This document shows, one piece after another, positions 60,255 through 64,000 of a stretch of DNA of 64,000 nucleotides (position 1 is the stretch's first letter; every line of letters begins with the position of its first letter). Position numbers and translations under genes: made by a program. Below the pieces are notes generated by a model, which was given only the letters and a program-made list of their open reading frames with translations, was not told the DNA's origin and did not search any database. This stretch comes from Paludibacteraceae bacterium. GTDB lineage: Bacteria > Bacteroidota > Bacteroidia > Bacteroidales > Paludibacteraceae. The stretch spans positions 124,001-188,000 of the forward strand of contig JAKSNY010000002.1 in NCBI GenBank assembly GCA_024399495.1, given 5' to 3'.

Positions 60255-60668
60255 CTATCCTCGTCCTTTGACTCTTACCTTAAATTTTGTCCAATCATCA
60301 ATTCTACTCTTGAATAGATATATGACTATATAGTAAACCGCTGTAATGCAAAGTGCTACAAGTGCCGCTACTGCTTCTGACGCTCCGCACAGAATTGCTG
60401 TTGCAAGTGCTATGACCAACACAATCAGAGGTAAAACGTATGCTATAAATACGGCTTTGAGTCCCGTTCTTTCAGAAATCTCTACTGTAACTGTATCTCC
60501 GATGTTAAAATCAGAAGCGTTTTTGCACTCTATTTCCAAACATCTGTGTTTTCCGTTTAAGACCCTGCAAGTACTGCTTGCATTGCAATGTCCGCAAGCC
60601 TCTTGTCGGATTATATCAACCGATAAAATACCGTCTTTGTTGCCTATTACAGTACCACTATGCAACAT
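60255..60668 (-). CDS. rseC: SoxR-reducing/RseC-family protein
   Basis: 137 residues from the ATG at 60668; a longer in-frame reading to 61001 overlaps the next gene and has no family match. The N-terminal cysteine cluster CGHCNASSTC is the RseC mark, followed by the second beta domain (FNIGDTVTVEISERTGLKAV) and two transmembrane helices (LIVLVIALATAILCGASEAV and the stretch after it). RseC often neighbours rnf genes and helps maintain the complex or reduce SoxR. Here it is the first gene of the rnf run. Confidence 0.92.
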   Translation of the reverse strand: MLHSGTVIGNKDGILSVDIIRQEACGHCNASSTCRVLNGKHRCLEIECKNASDFNIGDTVTVEISERTGLKAVFIAYVLPLIVLVIALATAILCGASEAVAALVALCITAVYYIVIYLFKSRIDDWTKFKVRVKGRG

Positions 60669-60766
60669 GTAAATATCACAAATTCCAATTTGCAAATTTA
60701 GTGATTTTTTGATAGAAAGACAAAAAAAAGAATAAATATCACAAATATTGAGGTAAATATGTATAA

Positions 60767-61618
60767 TTATCCTAATGCCAGTGCTATGACACCAATCAGT
60801 ACACCTGTAAGGGCTATGGCTTTTGGAACAATGTTTGTGTCTCGCATTACCAACACCCCATATATAAAGGGTATAACAGTTCCAGTTCTGCGGATTGCAG
60901 ATAGAATGGATAACATGGCATCGGGTTGGGAGAGTGCATAAAAATAGGCTAAATCTGAAGTGACCCAAAATAATGATATGCCTACAATGCTCCATTTCCA
61001 TTTAAAATTTCCTACTGCACCTTTATTGCCACACCAAATGAAACTCACTATTATCAGCATCATAACAGCCTGTTCCAGTGCATAGTAGAATTGGACAGCA
61101 TACCTGTTTATGTTTCTTAAAAGATATTTGTCATAAAGTCCGCTTGCCGCTCCTAAAAGCATACCTGCTATTACAAGCAAAATGTATTTGTTGTTGAATG
61201 ATTGTTTCTCTTTTTTGCCTATTGTGGAGAAAACAAAAAAGGATATTGTCACTAATGAAATGGCACACCATTGGAAAGGTGTAAGTCTTTCACCAAAAAT
61301 TATCACAGCCCCTAAAATAACCCACATTGGTCTGGTGGCTCCTATGGGTGACGCTATTGTAAGCGGGACATTCTTTATTCCATAATAAGAGCATAATCCG
61401 GACCCCAATATCATGCACGCTTTAATGAATATAAGCAAGTGTGTCTTTATGTCAAGGCTTTGGATATGTGGAACCGCTATAGGAATCAAAAGTAGGGTGG
61501 AGCATATCATAGAAAAGCACAGTACAAGCAAAACTGCGTTGTCTTGAACTGATTTTTTCTTGCATATCTCATAAATGCCTAATAAAAAGGCAGATATAAA
61601 CCCAAATAAAATCCACAT
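60767..61618 (-). CDS. EamA/DMT-superfamily transporter
   Basis: 283 residues from the ATG at 61618. About ten transmembrane helices in two EamA repeats: first WILFGFISAFLLGIYEICKK with the end TRPMWVILGAVIIFGERLT, second ILLVIAGMLLGAASGLYDKY with IPFIYGVLVMRDT. The substrate is not deducible; such proteins export amino acids or metabolites, or recycle lipid carriers. It lies 30 bp downstream of thiL on the same strand. Confidence 0.85.
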   Translation of the reverse strand: MWILFGFISAFLLGIYEICKKKSVQDNAVLLVLCFSMICSTLLLIPIAVPHIQSLDIKTHLLIFIKACMILGSGLCSYYGIKNVPLTIASPIGATRPMWVILGAVIIFGERLTPFQWCAISLVTISFFVFSTIGKKEKQSFNNKYILLVIAGMLLGAASGLYDKYLLRNINRYAVQFYYALEQAVMMLIIVSFIWCGNKGAVGNFKWKWSIVGISLFWVTSDLAYFYALSQPDAMLSILSAIRRTGTVIPFIYGVLVMRDTNIVPKAIALTGVLIGVIALALG

Positions 61619-61648
61619 AATTAGCAATTACTGACTGACAATACTTCT

Positions 61649-62680
61649 TTAAAATCCTGTCCATCCTTGTGCCTTGAGTGTCATTTCTGCACCGTCTCTT
61701 GTCACCATAACTTTCTCATTCTCATCAGCGGTAATGTACCCGATAGCCTTAATGCCCTCAATCTCGTTTATCTTCTCGTGCGAAGAGAGTGGTACTGTAA
61801 ATAGTAATTCATAATCTTCGCCACCATTCAGTGCGGCAGTTACTAAATTCATATTAAATTCTTCAGCCTGTACTGCAGTTTCGTAGTCAATAGGTATCTT
61901 GTCTTCATAAACCCTACATCCAACCTTGCTCTCTTTGCATATATGCAACAGTTCAGAAGATAGCCCGTCAGATATGTCCATCATAGCAGTAGGCACTATG
62001 CCTGCCTTGTCCAGTTTCTCTATTATATCACGGCGTGCCTCCGGTTTCAGCTGACGTTCAAGCAGATACTCCTTGCCTGCAAAATCGGGTTGCATGCCTT
62101 CCTCTCCATTATTGTTTTGGAATAGGGCTTTCTCACGCTCTAAAATCTGCAAGCCCATATACGCCGCACCTAAATTTCCGCTTACACATATTATATCTGT
62201 GTTTTTGGCACCGTTACGGCAAACAATCTTACCCTCCTTGCCGTAACCTATACATGTTATGCTGATAGTAAGACCTGTAACCGATGCGGAGGTGTCGCCG
62301 CCCACCAAGTCCACCTTATGACGCTCACAAGCAAGCTTGATACCATCGTAAAGTTCCTCCAAATCCTCAGTTTGAAAACGGCTGCTTACACCTATGGATA
62401 CTGTAATCTGCTTAGGCATTCCGTTCATTGCGTAAATATCAGAGAAATTGACCATTGCGGCTTTGTAGCCCAAGTGTTTAAGTGGTACGTAGGTAAGGTC
62501 AAAATGAATGCCCTCAAGCAGAAGGTCTGTGGTAACAAGTACGCGGCTATCTTTTCCTGAATAGTCTAATATGGCTGCATCGTCACCCACACCCTTAATG
62601 GTGCTGCTATTCTCTAACTTTATGGTTTTAGTAAGGTGGTCTATTAGCCCAAACTCACCCAATGTTGAAATTTCAGACAT
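61649..62680 (-). CDS. thiL: Thiamine-monophosphate kinase
   Basis: 343 residues, PurM-like fold. LGEFGLIDHL, GDDAAILDYSG with the metal-binding aspartates, VLVTTDLLLEGIHFDL, VNFSDIYAMNGMPKQITVSI, DLVGGDTSASVTGLTISITC and MDISDGLSSELLHIC are all present. It makes thiamine diphosphate, the cofactor of Dxs encoded earlier in the window. No THI-box riboswitch was recognised upstream. Confidence 0.95.
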   Translation of the reverse strand: MSEISTLGEFGLIDHLTKTIKLENSSTIKGVGDDAAILDYSGKDSRVLVTTDLLLEGIHFDLTYVPLKHLGYKAAMVNFSDIYAMNGMPKQITVSIGVSSRFQTEDLEELYDGIKLACERHKVDLVGGDTSASVTGLTISITCIGYGKEGKIVCRNGAKNTDIICVSGNLGAAYMGLQILEREKALFQNNNGEEGMQPDFAGKEYLLERQLKPEARRDIIEKLDKAGIVPTAMMDISDGLSSELLHICKESKVGCRVYEDKIPIDYETAVQAEEFNMNLVTAALNGGEDYELLFTVPLSSHEKINEIEGIKAIGYITADENEKVMVTRDGAEMTLKAQGWTGF

Positions 62681-62739
62681 GTGATATGTTATTTTTCTGC
62701 AAAATTAGTTAATAATTTTTATTGTACAAAACTTATTCT

Positions 62740-62991
62740 TTGTTTTGATTATATGCCTTGCTTCTTGCTGGGTGCTCGCTTTTTCCCTTCAAAACGCCAA
62801 ACTTGTTGCGGTGCTCCGCAAACTCGCACTATGTGCTCAAACAATGCTCCGCTCCTCCAAGTGGAAGCGTTTTGCTGACGCCATGCTCGTCACGACTCAG
62901 CATAATCCAAGCAAACTTGGCTTCTGCTTTCGCTGTTCCTCACAGTGGTGCGGGGCTCGCAATGCAATTGCAAGGCATATAATTAAAACAA
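62740..62991. repeat. 252-bp element with 22-bp terminal inverted repeats
   Basis: Left arm TTGTTTTGATTATATGCCTTG(C) at 62740-62761 and right arm 62970-62991 match as inverse complements at 21 of 22 positions. The GC-rich interior has many short hairpins built on GCTCCGC/GCGGTG-type words (TTGCGG-TGCT-CCGCAA is one). It lies between the divergent thiL and Mrr-like genes. No convincing ORF. Confidence 0.7.
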
Positions 62992-63127
62992 TTTGTATAT
63001 AATTTGCAAAATTGTTGAAATCTTATTTTGCATAACTTGAAAAATGAGTTGGATTTTTATTACTTTTGTAGCAAAGATTGATTGGTAATGTTATCTTATT
63101 GTATAAACTAAAGGTATTTAATAACTT

Positions 63128-64000
63128 ATGGCAGTCCCATCCTTTGAAAAATTTTTGTACCCTTTTCTTAAGTGTTTGGAAAGTGGAGATGTAACATTAA
63201 ATGATATGCGTAAAGAGTTAATAAAAAAATTTAACTTAACGCAAGAAGATTTGCAATTGCGTACTAAGAGCGGAAATGAAACTCAATTTAATGATAGAAT
63301 TGGATGGGCAAGACAATATTTTAGACGTGCACTTTTTATTACTATTCCTAAAAATGGAACATATAGCATTACACAAAGAGGAAAGGATTTCTTGAAAACA
63401 CATGAAACTCTTACAATTGATGATTTGATGGCATATCCAGAGTATGCTGCATTCAATTCTTCGCATAAAAGCAAAGCATCAAGAAATGCACATTGTTTTA
63501 TTACAGAACTCACACCTACAGACCAAATAGAACAAGCTTTTGAAAATATAGAGAATAATCTTGCAGCCGATTTGTTAGCAAAAATAATGGATCAGTCACC
63601 AGAATTTTTTGAACATCTTGTTGTAGATTTATTAATTAAAATGGGATATGGAGGATCGTTTGCAGATTCAGCAAAAATTACACAAATAAGCAATGATGAA
63701 GGAATCGATGGTATTATTTACGAAGATAAATTAGGATTAGACAAAATATATGTTCAAGCAAAACGATGGAATAATCCAGTCGGAAGACCAGTTATACAGC
63801 AATTTGCTGGGGCTTTGGTTGGACAAAATGCCACTAAGGGTGTATTTATAACTACTAGTCAATATAGCAAAGAAGCTAAACAATATGTTATTAACCTACA
63901 TCAAAAAATTGTACTTATCGATGGTTACGAATTATCTCGTTATATGATAGAATACAATGTCGGTGTAAGCACCAAACATATTTATGAGGTAAAAAAAATA
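63128..64000 (+). CDS. Mrr-type restriction endonuclease (3' end at window edge)
   Basis: 291 codons to the edge. The N-terminal winged-helix domain (residues 1-95, MAVPSFEKFLYPFLKCLESG ... ITQRGKDFL) is the Mrr_N form. The catalytic domain has D194 in EGIDGIIYED and Q210-A-K212 in IYVQAKRW, the (D)-(Q/E)xK site of Mrr, with ATKGVFITTSQYSKEAKQYV. Mrr enzymes cut modified DNA. At about 290 residues it must be almost complete. The promoter is likely at 63050-63075 (TTTTATTACTTTTG). The flanking inverted-repeat element suggests insertion. Confidence 0.88.
   Translation, partial: MAVPSFEKFLYPFLKCLESGDVTLNDMRKELIKKFNLTQEDLQLRTKSGNETQFNDRIGWARQYFRRALFITIPKNGTYSITQRGKDFLKTHETLTIDDLMAYPEYAAFNSSHKSKASRNAHCFITELTPTDQIEQAFENIENNLAADLLAKIMDQSPEFFEHLVVDLLIKMGYGGSFADSAKITQISNDEGIDGIIYEDKLGLDKIYVQAKRWNNPVGRPVIQQFAGALVGQNATKGVFITTSQYSKEAKQYVINLHQKIVLIDGYELSRYMIEYNVGVSTKHIYEVKKI

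Noticed and set aside
60669-61001. N-terminal extension of rseC
   Set aside because: It would overlap the transporter gene and lacks any RseC-like sequence before the MLHSGTV start.

Overview
The window is chromosomal DNA of a Bacteroidota bacterium, probably a gut-type member of the Bacteroidales. The evidence is the recurrent promoter form TTTG-N19/20-TAnnTTTG, lipoproteins with BACON and FISUMP domains, GSCFA, Lnb and DUF3316-type proteins, a fused MurF-alanine racemase, and AT-rich spacers. No sequence search was run, so the genus is open.

Layout. 1-2.4 kb (minus): a secreted sphingomyelinase-D/GDPD-like enzyme cut by the window edge, and two lipoproteins. 2.4-7.0 kb (minus): purU, hisH, hisA, hisF, hisIE, ftsE. 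7.2-8.7 kb: an ORF6N-RhuM-PLD gene between 18-bp inverted repeats. 8.7-24 kb: housekeeping genes (murF-alr, GSCFA, dxs, merR-like, nnrD, M23 peptidase, alaS, U32 protein, metA, metY). 24.1-32.9 kb: an accessory island with an MmeI-like restriction-modification enzyme, HicB/DUF5053 proteins, a HEPN-MNT toxin-antitoxin pair and a membrane-anchored AAA+ ATPase, punctuated by three copies of a 27-bp palindrome. 32.9-41.4 kb: TerB-DnaJ protein, serB, FG-GAP protein, M16 peptidase plus an orphan PqqD, metallophosphatase, barrel protein. 41.9-47 kb: a second accessory block with an IF-2-headed DarT-like ADP-ribosyltransferase and its NADAR-like neighbour, gene fragments, and an AlbA_2 protein. 47-62.7 kb: N-acetylglucosamine kinase family protein, lplA, lpdA, gcvT, tRNA-Thr, lnb, phoH, a complete rnf operon with rseC, a DMT transporter and thiL. 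63.1 kb to the end: an Mrr-type restriction enzyme reaching the window edge.

Most novel candidate. At 41.9-45.1 kb an 818-residue protein starts with what looks like the N-terminal domain and linker motifs of the organism's own IF-2, lacks the GTPase, and ends in a DarT-like DNA ADP-ribosyltransferase. It overlaps a DUF6939-like protein whose core resembles NADAR ADP-ribosyl hydrolases. I read this as a toxin-antitoxin or anti-phage module with an unusual translation-factor head.

The spacers are crowded with repeats: 7-8-bp tandem arrays (TCATACA, GTTGAAA, GGGTCAA, TTYGGTGA), an imperfect palindrome of the GAGATnTC...GAnATGACG type, and inverted-repeat-bounded elements of 137-252 bp. Two of those elements share a core hairpin with compensatory changes. 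The arrays also enter coding sequence: they supply the C-termini of two genes and two in-frame inserts in the restriction enzyme.
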